From contig NC_092035.1 of assembly GCF_042242105.1 (NCBI RefSeq), positions 11,822,477 through 11,886,476 of the forward strand: 64,000 bases of DNA. The letters are read 5' to 3'. The DNA comes from Pempheris klunzingeri. Lineage: Eukaryota > Chordata > Actinopteri > Acropomatiformes > Pempheridae. The notes beneath the pieces are model-generated. The model was not told the DNA's origin, did not search any database, and saw only the letters and a program-made list of their open reading frames with translations. Positions 40,880 to 52,193 of this stretch are shown here, piece by piece; within the stretch, counting starts at the first letter, position 1, and each line of letters begins with the position of its first letter. The translations under genes were made by a program, and so were the position numbers.

Positions 40880-41351
40880 TTTCTCTTGTCTTTTGCAGAC
40901 AGCAGAGGGCGCTGTCTCTGGACTTCACAACAAAAGTTTTTCATGGTCCTATTCAGTGTTTGCATCCATTACTGACAAGCCTATGCTGTTCTCTGCTGGA
41001 CTACACTGACATACAAAGCACATGAAGCTAACATTACACACACTCAACCTCCAACTATGCCAAACGACAAACAGGCCTTTTCAGTCAGTATCAATGAGAA
41101 ACTGACACATTTGGTGCCCTTAATAGTCAAACATTAAACAAAAGTAACCACACTCTCCTCCTTTTTGGGGAACACATTTGTTGTTTTAACGATATCCTTG
41201 TTTTCTCCTACACTCTCAAAATAACAGCCCCAGCCTCCTCACTGTAAAAGGGACCAATTTAGCAACTTTAACAAAAGACCTATTACTGAAGAGTGCTGTC
41301 CCAAACTACAGGTCAGCATCTATAAAAAGCCTCTTTGTGAGTGACACTCTC
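40880..41351 (+). repeat. Long spacer L37
   Basis: No difference from L1 noticed. Confidence 0.9.
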
Positions 41352-41471
41352 GCTTACGGCCATACCACCCTGAACAAGCCCGATCTCGTCCGATCTCGGA
41401 AGCCAAGCAGGGTCGGGCCTGGTTAGTACTTGCATGGGAGACCGCCTGGGAATACCAGGTGCTGTAAGCTT
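41352..41471 (+). rRNA. 5S rRNA gene 111 (alpha)
   Basis: Alpha, -10 T, opens two-gene cluster 37. S follows. Confidence 0.96.
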
Positions 41472-41612
41472 TTGCAGACAGCAGAAGGTGCTGCTGCTTC
41501 ACAGGAGACGGACAAGACGTTTGACCTTTGAACTCCTGTTTTGGTGAAGTTCATTCACTGCTTTTTCTACAGGTCAGCATCTATAAAAAGCCTCTTTGTG
41601 AGTGACACTCTC

Positions 41613-41732
41613 GCTTACGGCCACACCACCCTGAACAAGCCCGATCTCGTCCGATCTCGGAAGCCAAACAGGGTCGGGCCTGGTTAGTACTTGGATGGGA
41701 GACCGCCTGGGAATACCAGGTGCTGTAAGCTT
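41613..41732 (+). rRNA. 5S rRNA gene 112 (beta)
   Basis: Beta, -10 T, closes cluster 37. Confidence 0.96.
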
Positions 41733-42204
41733 TTTCTCTTGTCTTTTGCAGACAGCAGAGGGCGCTGTCTCTGGACTTCACAACAAAAGTTTTTCATGGT
41801 CCTATTCAGTGTTTGCATCCATTACTGACAAGCCTATGCTGTTCTCTGCTGGACTACACTGACATACAAAGCACATGAAGCTAACATTACACACACTCAA
41901 CCTCCAACTATGCCAAACGACAAACAGGCCTTTTCAGTCAGTATCAATGAGAAACTGACACATTTGGTGCCCTTAATAGTCAAACATTAAACAAAAGTAA
42001 CCACACTCTCCTCCTTTTTGGGGAACACATTTGTTGTTTTAACGATATCCTTGTTTTCTCCTACACTCTCAAAATAACAGCCCCAGCCTCCTCACTGTAA
42101 AAGGGACCAATTTAGCAACTTTAACAAAAGACCTATTACTGAAGAGTGCTGTCCCAAACTACAGGTCAGCATCTATAAAAAGCCTCTTTGTGAGTGACAC
42201 TCTC
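41733..42204 (+). repeat. Long spacer L38
   Basis: No difference from L1 noticed. Confidence 0.9.
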
Positions 42205-42324
42205 GCTTACGGCCATACCACCCTGAACAAGCCCGATCTCGTCCGATCTCGGAAGCCAAGCAGGGTCGGGCCTGGTTAGTACTTGCATGGGAGACTGCCT
42301 GGGAATACCAGGTGCTGTAAGCTT
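42205..42324 (+). rRNA. 5S rRNA gene 113 (alpha, C92T)
   Basis: Alpha with C92T (42296); the G85-C92 pair becomes G-U. -10 T, opens four-gene cluster 38. M5 follows. Confidence 0.95.
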
Positions 42325-42478
42325 TTTCTCTTCTCTTTTGCAGACAGCAGAAGGTGCTGCTGCTTCACAGGAGACGGACAAGACGTTTGACCTTTGAACT
42401 CCTGTTTTGGTGAAGTTCATTCACTGCTTTTTCTACAGGTCAGCATCTATAAAAAGCCTCTTTGTGAGGGACACTCTC

Positions 42479-42598
42479 GCTTACGGCCATACCACCCTGA
42501 ACAAGCCCGATCTCGTCCGATCTCGGAAGCCAAGCAGGGTCGGGCCTGGTTAGTACTTGCATGGGAGACCGCCTGGGAATACCAGGTGCTGTAAGCTT
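42479..42598 (+). rRNA. 5S rRNA gene 114 (alpha)
   Basis: Alpha, -10 G, gene 2 of 4 in cluster 38. S (GCTGAAG) follows. Confidence 0.96.
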
Positions 42599-42739
42599 TT
42601 GCAGACAGCAGAAGGTGCTGCTGCTTCACAGGAGACGGACAAGACGTTTGACCTTTGAACTCCTGTTTTGCTGAAGTTCATTCACTGCTTTTTCTACAGG
42701 TCAGCATCTATAAAAAGCCTCTTTGTGAGGGACACTCTC

Positions 42740-42859
42740 GCTTACGGCCATACCACCCTGAACAAGCCCGATCTCGTCCGATCTCGGAAGCCAAGCAGGG
42801 TCGGGCCTGGTTAGTACTTGCATGGGAGACCGCCTGGGAATACCAGGTGCTGTAAGCTT
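42740..42859 (+). rRNA. 5S rRNA gene 115 (alpha)
   Basis: Alpha, -10 G, gene 3 of 4 in cluster 38. M3 follows. Confidence 0.96.
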
Positions 42860-43013
42860 TGTCTCTTCTCTTTTGCAGACAGCAGAAGGTGCTGCTGCTT
42901 CACAGGAGACGGACAAGACGTTTGACCTTTGAACTCCTGTTTTGGTGAAGTTCATTCACTGCTTTTTCTACAGGTCAGCATCTATAAAAAGCCTCTTTGT
43001 GAGTGACACTCTC

Positions 43014-43133
43014 GCTTACGGCCACACCACCCTGAACAAGCCCGATCTCGTCCGATCTCGGAAGCCAAACAGGGTCGGGCCTGGTTAGTACTTGGATGGG
43101 AGACCGCCTGGGAATACCAGGTGCTGTAAGCTT
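43014..43133 (+). rRNA. 5S rRNA gene 116 (beta)
   Basis: Beta, -10 T, closes cluster 38. Confidence 0.96.
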
Positions 43134-43605
43134 TTTCTCTTGTCTTTTGCAGACAGCAGAGGGCGCTGTCTCTGGACTTCACAACAAAAGTTTTTCATGG
43201 TCCTATTCAGTGTTTGCATCCATTACTGACAAGCCTATGCTGTTCTCTGCTGGACTACACTGACATACAAAGCACATGAAGCTAACATTACACACACTCA
43301 ACCTCCAACTATGCCAAACGACAAACAGGCCTTTTCAGTCAGTATCAATGAGAAACTGACACATTTGGTGCCCTTAATAGTCAAACATTAAACAAAAGTA
43401 ACCACACTCTCCTCCTTTTTGGGGAACACATTTGTTGTTTTAACGATATCCTTGTTTTCTCCTACACTCTCAAAATAACAGCCCCAGCCTCCTCACTGTA
43501 AAAGGGACCAATTTAGCAACTTTAACAAAAGACCTATTACTGAAGAGTGCTGTCCCAAACTACAGGTCAGCATCTATAAAAAGCCTCTTTGTGAGTGACA
43601 CTCTC
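43134..43605 (+). repeat. Long spacer L39
   Basis: No difference from L1 noticed. Confidence 0.9.
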
Positions 43606-43725
43606 GCTTACGGCCATACCACCCTGAACAAGCCCGATCTCGTCCGATCTCGGAAGCCAAGCAGGGTCGGGCCTGGTTAGTACTTGCATGGGAGACCGCC
43701 TGGGAATACCAGGTGCTGTAAGCTT
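43606..43725 (+). rRNA. 5S rRNA gene 117 (alpha)
   Basis: Alpha, -10 T, opens two-gene cluster 39. S follows. Confidence 0.96.
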
Positions 43726-43866
43726 TTGCAGACAGCAGAAGGTGCTGCTGCTTCACAGGAGACGGACAAGACGTTTGACCTTTGAACTCCTGTTTTGGTG
43801 AAGTTCATTCACTGCTTTTTCTACAGGTCAGCATCTATAAAAAGCCTCTTTGTGAGTGACACTCTC

Positions 43867-43986
43867 GCTTACGGCCACACCACCCTGAACAAGCCCGATC
43901 TCGTCCGATCTCGGAAGCCAAACAGGGTCGGGCCTGGTTAGTACTTGGATGGGAGACCGCCTGGGAATACCAGGTGCTGTAAGCTT
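43867..43986 (+). rRNA. 5S rRNA gene 118 (beta)
   Basis: Beta, -10 T, closes cluster 39. Confidence 0.96.
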
Positions 43987-44458
43987 TTTCTCTTGTCTTT
44001 TGCAGACAGCAGAGGGCGCTGTCTCTGGACTTCACAACAAAAGTTTTTCATGGTCCTATTCAGTGTTTGCATCCATTACTGACAAGCCTATGCTGTTCTC
44101 TGCTGGACTACACTGACATACAAAGCACATGAAGCTAACATTACACACACTCAACCTCCAACTATGCCAAACGACAAACAGGCCTTTTCAGTCAGTATCA
44201 ATGAGAAACTGACACATTTGGTGCCCTTAATAGTCAAACATTAAACAAAAGTAACCACACTCTCCTCCTTTTTGGGGAACACATTTGTTGTTTTAACGAT
44301 ATCCTTGTTTTCTCCTACACTCTCAAAATAACAGCCCCAGCCTCCTCACTGTAAAAGGGACCAATTTAGCAACTTTAACAAAAGACCTATTACTGAAGAG
44401 TGCTGTCCCAAACTACAGGTCAGCATCTATAAAAAGCCTCTTTGTGAGTGACACTCTC
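43987..44458 (+). repeat. Long spacer L40
   Basis: No difference from L1 noticed. Confidence 0.9.
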
Positions 44459-44578
44459 GCTTACGGCCATACCACCCTGAACAAGCCCGATCTCGTCCGA
44501 TCTCGGAAGCCAAGCAGGGTCGGGCCTGGTTAGTACTTGCATGGGAGACCGCCTGGGAATACCAGGTGCTGTAAGCTT
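44459..44578 (+). rRNA. 5S rRNA gene 119 (alpha)
   Basis: Alpha, -10 T, opens four-gene cluster 40. M5 follows. Confidence 0.96.
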
Positions 44579-44732
44579 TTTCTCTTCTCTTTTGCAGACA
44601 GCAGAAGGTGCTGCTGCTTCACAGGAGACGGACAAGACGTTTGACCTTTGAACTCCTGTTTTGGTGAAGTTCATTCACTGCTTTTTCTACAGGTCAGCAT
44701 CTATAAAAAGCCTCTTTGTGAGGGACACTCTC

Positions 44733-44852
44733 GCTTACGGCCATACCACCCTGAACAAGCCCGATCTCGTCCGATCTCGGAAGCCAAGCAGGGTCGGGCC
44801 TGGTTAGTACTTGCATGGGAGACCGCCTGGGAATACCAGGTGCTGTAAGCTT
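44733..44852 (+). rRNA. 5S rRNA gene 120 (alpha)
   Basis: Alpha, -10 G, gene 2 of 4 in cluster 40. S (GCTGAAG) follows. Confidence 0.96.
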
Positions 44853-44993
44853 TTGCAGACAGCAGAAGGTGCTGCTGCTTCACAGGAGACGGACAAGACG
44901 TTTGACCTTTGAACTCCTGTTTTGCTGAAGTTCATTCACTGCTTTTTCTACAGGTCAGCATCTATAAAAAGCCTCTTTGTGAGGGACACTCTC

Positions 44994-45113
44994 GCTTACG
45001 GCCATACCACCCTGAACAAGCCCGATCTCGTCCGATCTCGGAAGCCAAGCAGGGTCGGGCCTGGTTAGTACTTGCATGGGAGACCGCCTGGGAATACCAG
45101 GTGCTGTAAGCTT
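44994..45113 (+). rRNA. 5S rRNA gene 121 (alpha)
   Basis: Alpha, -10 G, gene 3 of 4 in cluster 40. M3 follows. Confidence 0.96.
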
Positions 45114-45267
45114 TGTCTCTTCTCTTTTGCAGACAGCAGAAGGTGCTGCTGCTTCACAGGAGACGGACAAGACGTTTGACCTTTGAACTCCTGTTTTGGT
45201 GAAGTTCATTCACTGCTTTTTCTACAGGTCAGCATCTATAAAAAGCCTCTTTGTGAGTGACACTCTC

Positions 45268-45387
45268 GCTTACGGCCACACCACCCTGAACAAGCCCGAT
45301 CTCGTCCGATCTCGGAAGCCAAACAGGGTCGGGCCTGGTTAGTACTTGGATGGGAGACCGCCTTGGAATACCAGGTGCTGTAAGCTT
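45268..45387 (+). rRNA. 5S rRNA gene 122 (beta, G97T)
   Basis: Beta with G97T (45364) at the end of box C and the base of helix IV. -10 T, closes cluster 40. Confidence 0.95.
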
Positions 45388-45859
45388 TTTCTCTTGTCTT
45401 TTGCAGACAGCAGAGGGCGCTGTCTCCAGACTTCACAACAAAAGTTTTTCATGGTCCTATTCAGTGTTTGCATCCATTACTGACAAGCCTATGCTGTTCT
45501 CTGCTGGACTACACTGACATACAAAGCACATGAAGCTAACATTACACACACTCAACCTCCAACTATGCCAAACGACAAACAGGCCTTTTCAGTCAGTATC
45601 AATGAGAAACTGACACATTTGGTGCCCTTAATAGTCAAACATTAAACAAAAGTAACCACACTCTCCTCCTTTTTGGGGAACACATTTGTTGTTTTAACGA
45701 TATCCTTGTTTTCTCCTACACTCTCAAAATAACAGCCCCAGCCTCCTCACTGTAAAAGGGACCAATTTAGCAACTTTAACAAAAGACCTATTACTGAAGA
45801 GTGCTGTCCCAAACTACAGGTCAGCATCTATAAAAAGCCTCTTTGTGAGTGACACTCTC
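45388..45859 (+). repeat. Long spacer L41 (variant)
   Basis: T-to-C at 45427 and G-to-A at 45428, just after the inverted repeat; the CTCF-like core is intact. Confidence 0.9.
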
Positions 45860-45979
45860 GCTTACGGCCATACCACCCTGAACAAGCCCGATCTCGTCCG
45901 ATCTCGGAAGCCAAGCAGGGTCGGGCCTGGTTAGTACTTGCATGGGAGACCGCCTGGGAATACCAGGTGCTGTAAGCTT
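45860..45979 (+). rRNA. 5S rRNA gene 123 (alpha)
   Basis: Alpha, -10 T, opens two-gene cluster 41. S follows. Confidence 0.96.
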
Positions 45980-46120
45980 TTGCAGACAGCAGAAGGTGCT
46001 GCTGCTTCACAGGAGACGGACAAGACGTTTGACCTTTGAACTCCTGTTTTGGTGAAGTTCATTCACTGCTTTTTCTACAGGTCAGCATCTATAAAAAGCC
46101 TCTTTGTGAGTGACACTCTC

Positions 46121-46240
46121 GCTTACGGCCACACCACCCTGAACAAGCCCGATCTCGTCCGATCTCGGAAGCCAAACAGGGTCGGGCCTGGTTAGTACTT
46201 GGATGGGAGACCGCCTGGGAATACCAGGTGCTGTAAGCTT
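46121..46240 (+). rRNA. 5S rRNA gene 124 (beta)
   Basis: Beta, -10 T, closes cluster 41. Confidence 0.96.
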
Positions 46241-46712
46241 TTTCTCTTGTCTTTTGCAGACAGCAGAGGGCGCTGTCTCTGGACTTCACAACAAAAGTTT
46301 TTCATGGTCCTATTCAGTGTTTGCATCCATTACTGACAAGCCTATGCTGTTCTCTGCTGGACTACACTGACATACAAAGCACATGAAGCTAACATTACAC
46401 ACACTCAACCTCCAACTATGCCAAACGACAAACAGGCCTTTTCAGTCAGTATCAATGAGAAACTGACACATTTGGTGCCCTTAATAGTCAAACATTAAAC
46501 AAAAGTAACCACACTCTCCTCCTTTTTGGGGAACACATTTGTTGTTTTAACGATATCCTTGTTTTCTCCTACACTCTCAAAATAACAGCCCCAGCCTCCT
46601 CACTGTAAAAGGGACCAATTTAGCAACTTTAACAAAAGACCTATTACTGAAGAGTGCTGTCCCAAACTACAGGTCAGCATCTATAAAAAGCCTCTTTGTG
46701 AGTGACACTCTC
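46241..46712 (+). repeat. Long spacer L42
   Basis: No difference from L1 noticed. Confidence 0.9.
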
Positions 46713-46832
46713 GCTTACGGCCATACCACCCTGAACAAGCCCGATCTCGTCCGATCTCGGAAGCCAAGCAGGGTTGGGCCTAGTTAGTACTTGCATGGGA
46801 GACCGCCTGGGAATACCAGGTGCTGTAAGCTT
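46713..46832 (+). rRNA. 5S rRNA gene 125 (alpha, C63T, G70A)
   Basis: Alpha with C63T in box A (46775) and G70A in the intermediate element (46782); both lie in the internal promoter and may weaken it. -10 T, opens three-gene cluster 42. M5 follows. Confidence 0.94.
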
Positions 46833-46986
46833 TTTCTCTTCTCTTTTGCAGACAGCAGAAGGTGCTGCTGCTTCACAGGAGACGGACAAGACGTTTGACC
46901 TTTGAACTCCTGTTTTGGTGAAGTTCATTCACTGCTTTTTCTACAGGTCAGCATCTATAAAAAGCCTCTTTGTGAGGGACACTCTC

Positions 46987-47106
46987 GCTTACGGCCATAC
47001 CACCCTGAACAAGCCCGATCTCGTCCGATCTCGGAAGCCAAGCAGGGTCGGGCCTGGTTAGTACTTGCATGGGAGACCGCCTGGGAATACCAGGTGCTGT
47101 AAGCTT
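46987..47106 (+). rRNA. 5S rRNA gene 126 (alpha)
   Basis: Alpha, -10 G, gene 2 of 3 in cluster 42. S follows. Confidence 0.96.
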
Positions 47107-47247
47107 TTGCAGACAGCAGAAGGTGCTGCTGCTTCACAGGAGACGGACAAGACGTTTGACCTTTGAACTCCTGTTTTGGTGAAGTTCATTCACTGCTTTT
47201 TCTACAGGTCAGCATCTATAAAAAGCCTCTTTGTGAGTGACACTCTC

Positions 47248-47367
47248 GCTTACGGCCACACCACCCTGAACAAGCCCGATCTCGTCCGATCTCGGAAGCC
47301 AAACAGGGTCGGGCCTGGTTAGTACTTGGATGGGAGACCGCCTGGGAATACCAGGTGCTGTAAGCTT
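47248..47367 (+). rRNA. 5S rRNA gene 127 (beta)
   Basis: Beta, -10 T, closes cluster 42. Confidence 0.96.
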
Positions 47368-47839
47368 TTTCTCTTGTCTTTTGCAGACAGCAGAGGGCGC
47401 TGTCTCTGGACTTCACAACAAAAGTTTTTCATGGTCCTATTCAGTGTTTGCATCCATTACTGACAAGCCTATGCTGTTCTCTGCTGGACTACACTGACAT
47501 ACAAAGCACATGAAGCTAACATTACACACACTCAACCTCCAACTATGCCAAACGACAAACAGGCCTTTTCAGTCAGTATCAATGAGAAACTGACACATTT
47601 GGTGCCCTTAATAGTCAAACATTAAACAAAAGTAACCACACTCTCCTCCTTTTTGGGGAACACATTTGTTGTTTTAACGATATCCTTGTTTTCTCCTACA
47701 CTCTCAAAATAACAGCCCCAGCCTCCTCACTGTAAAAGGGACCAATTTAGCAACTTTAACAAAAGACCTATTACTGAAGAGTGCTGTCCCAAACTACAGG
47801 TCAGCATCTATAAAAAGCCTCTTTGTGAGTGACACTCTC
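47368..47839 (+). repeat. Long spacer L43
   Basis: No difference from L1 noticed. Confidence 0.9.
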
Positions 47840-47959
47840 GCTTACGGCCATACCACCCTGAACAAGCCCGATCTCGTCCGATCTCGGAAGCCAAGCAGGG
47901 TCGGGCCTGGTTAGTACTTGCATGGGAGACCGCCTGGGAATACCAGGTGCTGTAAGCTT
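47840..47959 (+). rRNA. 5S rRNA gene 128 (alpha)
   Basis: Alpha, -10 T, opens two-gene cluster 43. S follows. Confidence 0.96.
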
Positions 47960-48100
47960 TTGCAGACAGCAGAAGGTGCTGCTGCTTCACAGGAGACGGA
48001 CAAGACGTTTGACCTTTGAACTCCTGTTTTGGTGAAGTTCATTCACTGCTTTTTCTACAGGTCAGCATCTATAAAAAGCCTCTTTGTGAGTGACACTCTC

Positions 48101-48220
48101 GCTTACGGCCACACCACCCTGAACAAGCCCGATCTCGTCCGATCTCGGAAGCCAAACAGGGTCGGGCCTGGTTAGTACTTGGATGGGAGACCGCCTGGGA
48201 ATACCAGGTGCTGTAAGCTT
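48101..48220 (+). rRNA. 5S rRNA gene 129 (beta)
   Basis: Beta, -10 T, closes cluster 43. Confidence 0.96.
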
Positions 48221-48692
48221 TTTCTCTTGTCTTTTGCAGACAGCAGAGGGCGCTGTCTCTGGACTTCACAACAAAAGTTTTTCATGGTCCTATTCAGTGT
48301 TTGCATCCATTACTGACAAGCCTATGCTGTTCTCTGCTGGACTACACTGACATACAAAGCACATGAAGCTAACATTACACACACTCAACCTCCAACTATG
48401 CCAAACGACAAACAGGCCTTTTCAGTCAGTATCAATGAGAAACTGACACATTTGGTGCCCTTAATAGTCAAACATTAAACAAAAGTAACCACACTCTCCT
48501 CCTTTTTGGGGAACACATTTGTTGTTTTAACGATATCCTTGTTTTCTCCTACACTCTCAAAATAACAGCCCCAGCCTCCTCACTGTAAAAGGGACCAATT
48601 TAGCAACTTTAACAAAAGACCTATTACTGAAGAGTGCTGTCCCAAACTACAGGTCAGCATCTATAAAAAGCCTCTTTGTGAGTGACACTCTC
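48221..48692 (+). repeat. Long spacer L44
   Basis: No difference from L1 noticed. Confidence 0.9.
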
Positions 48693-48812
48693 GCTTACGG
48701 CCATACCACCCTGAACAAGCCCGATCTCGTCCGATCTCGGAAGCCAAGCAGGGTCGGGCCTGGTTAGTACTTGCATGGGAGACCGCCTGGGAATACCAGG
48801 TGCTGTAAGCTT
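48693..48812 (+). rRNA. 5S rRNA gene 130 (alpha)
   Basis: Alpha, -10 T, opens three-gene cluster 44. M5 follows. Confidence 0.96.
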
Positions 48813-48966
48813 TTTCTCTTCTCTTTTGCAGACAGCAGAAGGTGCTGCTGCTTCACAGGAGACGGACAAGACGTTTGACCTTTGAACTCCTGTTTTGGTG
48901 AAGTTCATTCACTGCTTTTTCTACAGGTCAGCATCTATAAAAAGCCTCTTTGTGAGGGACACTCTC

Positions 48967-49086
48967 GCTTACGGCCATACCACCCTGAACAAGCCCGATC
49001 TCGTCCGATCTCGGAAGCCAAGCAGGGTCGGGCCTGGTTAGTACTTGCATGGGAGACCGCCTGGGAATACCAGGTGCTGTAAGCTT
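48967..49086 (+). rRNA. 5S rRNA gene 131 (alpha)
   Basis: Alpha, -10 G, gene 2 of 3 in cluster 44. M3 follows. Confidence 0.96.
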
Positions 49087-49240
49087 TGTCTCTTCTCTTT
49101 TGCAGACAGCAGAAGGTGCTGCTGCTTCACAGGAGACGGACAAGACGTTTGACCTTTGAACTCCTGTTTTGGTGAAGTTCATTCACTGCTTTTTCTACAG
49201 GTCAGCATCTATAAAAAGCCTCTTTGTGAGGGACACTCTC

Positions 49241-49360
49241 GCTTACGGCCACACCACCCTGAACAAGCCCGATCTCGTCCGATCTCGGAAGCCAAACAGG
49301 GTCGGGCCTGGTTAGTACTTGGATGGGAGACCGCCTGGGAATACCAGGTGCTGTAAGCTT
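49241..49360 (+). rRNA. 5S rRNA gene 132 (beta)
   Basis: Beta, -10 G, closes cluster 44. Confidence 0.96.
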
Positions 49361-49832
49361 TTTCTCTTGTCTTTTGCAGACAGCAGAGGGCGCTGTCTCT
49401 GGACTTCACAACAAAAGTTTTTCATGGTCCTATTCAGTGTTTGCATCCATTACTGACAAGCCTATGCTGTTCTCTGCTGGACTACACTGACATACAAAGC
49501 ACATGAAGCTAACATTACACACACTCAACCTCCAACTATGCCAAACGACAAACAGGCCTTTTCAGTCAGTATCAATGAGAAACTGACACATTTGGTGCCC
49601 TTAATAGTCAAACATTAAACAAAAGTAACCACACTCTCCTCCTTTTTGGGGAACACATTTGTTGTTTTAACGATATCCTTGTTTTCTCCTACACTCTCAA
49701 AATAACAGCCCCAGCCTCCTCACTGTAAAAGGGACCAATTTAGCAACTTTAACAAAAGACCTATTACTGAAGAGTGCTGTCCCAAACTACAGGTCAGCAT
49801 CTATAAAAAGCCTCTTTGTGAGTGACACTCTC
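49361..49832 (+). repeat. Long spacer L45
   Basis: No difference from L1 noticed. Confidence 0.9.
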
Positions 49833-49952
49833 GCTTACGGCCATACCACCCTGAACAAGCCCGATCTCGTCCGATCTCGGAAGCCAAGCAGGGTCGGGCC
49901 TGGTTAGTACTTGCATGGGAGACCGCCTGGGAATACCAGGTGCTGTAAGCTT
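49833..49952 (+). rRNA. 5S rRNA gene 133 (alpha)
   Basis: Alpha, -10 T, opens two-gene cluster 45. S follows. Confidence 0.96.
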
Positions 49953-50093
49953 TTGCAGACAGCAGAAGGTGCTGCTGCTTCACAGGAGACGGACAAGACG
50001 TTTGACCTTTGAACTCCTGTTTTGGTGAAGTTCATTCACTGCTTTTTCTACAGGTCAGCATCTATAAAAAGCCTCTTTGTGAGTGACACTCTC

Positions 50094-50213
50094 GCTTACG
50101 GCCACACCACCCTGAACAAGCCCGATCTCGTCCGATCTCGGAAGCCAAACAGGGTCGGGCCTGGTTAGTACTTGGATGGGAGACCGCCTGGGAATACCAG
50201 GTGCTGTAAGCTT
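50094..50213 (+). rRNA. 5S rRNA gene 134 (beta)
   Basis: Beta, -10 T, closes cluster 45. Confidence 0.96.
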
Positions 50214-50685
50214 TTTCTCTTGTCTTTTGCAGACAGCAGAGGGCGCTGTCTCTGGACTTCACAACAAAAGTTTTTCATGGTCCTATTCAGTGTTTGCATC
50301 CATTACTGACAAGCCTATGCTGTTCTCTGCTGGACTACACTGACATACAAAGCACATGAAGCTAACATTACACACACTCAACCTCCAACTATGCCAAACG
50401 ACAAACAGGCCTTTTCAGTCAGTATCAATGAGAAACTGACACATTTGGTGCCCTTAATAGTCAAACATTAAACAAAAGTAACCACACTCTCCTCCTTTTT
50501 GGGGAACACATTTGTTGTTTTAACGATATCCTTGTTTTCTCCTACACTCTCAAAATAACAGCCCCAGCCTCCTCACTGTAAAAGGGACCAATTTAGCAAC
50601 TTTAACAAAAGACCTATTACTGAAGAGTGCTGTCCCAAACTACAGGTCAGCATCTATAAAAAGCCTCTTTGTGAGTGACACTCTC
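50214..50685 (+). repeat. Long spacer L46
   Basis: No difference from L1 noticed. Confidence 0.9.
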
Positions 50686-50805
50686 GCTTACGGCCATACC
50701 ACCCTGAACAAGCCCGATCTCGTCCGATCTCGGAAGCCAAGCAGGGTCGGGCCTGGTTAGTACTTGCATGGGAGACCGCCTGGGAATACCAGGTGCTGTA
50801 AGCTT
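50686..50805 (+). rRNA. 5S rRNA gene 135 (alpha)
   Basis: Alpha, -10 T, opens two-gene cluster 46. S follows. Confidence 0.96.
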
Positions 50806-50946
50806 TTGCAGACAGCAGAAGGTGCTGCTGCTTCACAGGAGACGGACAAGACGTTTGACCTTTGAACTCCTGTTTTGGTGAAGTTCATTCACTGCTTTTT
50901 CTACAGGTCAGCATCTATAAAAAGCCTCTTTGTGAGTGACACTCTC

Positions 50947-51066
50947 GCTTACGGCCACACCACCCTGAACAAGCCCGATCTCGTCCGATCTCGGAAGCCA
51001 AACAGGGTCGGGCCTGGTTAGTACTTGGATGGGAGACCGCCTGGGAATACCAGGTGCTGTAAGCTT
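50947..51066 (+). rRNA. 5S rRNA gene 136 (beta)
   Basis: Beta, -10 T, closes cluster 46. Confidence 0.96.
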
Positions 51067-51538
51067 TTTCACTTGTCTTTTGCAGACAGCAGAGGGCGCT
51101 GTCTCTGGACTTCACAACAAAAGTTTTTCATGGTCCTATTCAGTGTTTGCATCCATTACTGACAAGCCTATGCTGTTCTCTGCTGGACTACACTGACATA
51201 CAAAGCACATGAAGCTAACATTACACACACTCAACCTCCAACTATGCCAAACGACAAACAGGCCTTTTCAGTCAGTATCAATGAGAAACTGACACATTTG
51301 GTGCCCTTAATAGTCAAACATTAAACAAAAGTAACCACACTCTCCTCCTTTTTGGGGAACACATTTGTTGTTTTAACGATATCCTTGTTTTCTCCTACAC
51401 TCTCAAAATAACAGCCCCAGCCTCCTCACTGTAAAAGGGACCAATTTAGCAACTTTAACAAAAGACCTATTACTGAAGAGTGCTGTCCCAAACTACAGGT
51501 CAGCATCTATAAAAAGCCTCTTTGTGAGTGACACTCTC
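51067..51538 (+). repeat. Long spacer L47 (variant)
   Basis: T-to-A at 51071, just after the T5 run; shared only with L53. Confidence 0.9.
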
Positions 51539-51658
51539 GCTTACGGCCATACCACCCTGAACAAGCCCGATCTCGTCCGATCTCGGAAGCCAAGCAGGGT
51601 CGGGCCTGGTTAGTACTTGCATGGGAGACCGCCTGGGAATACCAGGTGCTGTAAGCTT
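51539..51658 (+). rRNA. 5S rRNA gene 137 (alpha)
   Basis: Alpha, -10 T, opens three-gene cluster 47. M5 follows. Confidence 0.96.
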
Positions 51659-51812
51659 TTTCTCTTCTCTTTTGCAGACAGCAGAAGGTGCTGCTGCTTC
51701 ACAGGAGACGGACAAGACGTTTGACCTTTGAACTCCTGTTTTGGTGAAGTTCATTCACTGCTTTTTCTACAGGTCAGCATCTATAAAAAGCCTCTTTGTG
51801 AGGGACACTCTC

Positions 51813-51932
51813 GCTTACGGCCATACCACCCTGAACAAGCCCGATCTCGTCCGATCTCGGAAGCCAAGCAGGGTCGGGCCTGGTTAGTACTTGCATGGGA
51901 GACCGCCTGGGAATACCAGGTGCTGTAAGCTT
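51813..51932 (+). rRNA. 5S rRNA gene 138 (alpha)
   Basis: Alpha, -10 G, gene 2 of 3 in cluster 47. S follows. Confidence 0.96.
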
Positions 51933-52073
51933 TTGCAGACAGCAGAAGGTGCTGCTGCTTCACAGGAGACGGACAAGACGTTTGACCTTTGAACTCCTGT
52001 TTTGGTGAAGTTCATTCACTGCTTTTTCTACAGGTCAGCATCTATAAAAAGCCTCTTTGTGAGTGACACTCTC

Positions 52074-52193
52074 GCTTACGGCCACACCACCCTGAACAAG
52101 CCCGATCTCGTCCGATCTCGGAAGCCAAACAGGGTCGGGCCTGGTTAGTACTTGGATGGGAGACCGCCTGGGAATACCAGGTGCTGTAAGCTT
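52074..52193 (+). rRNA. 5S rRNA gene 139 (beta)
   Basis: Beta, -10 T, closes cluster 47. Confidence 0.96.
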
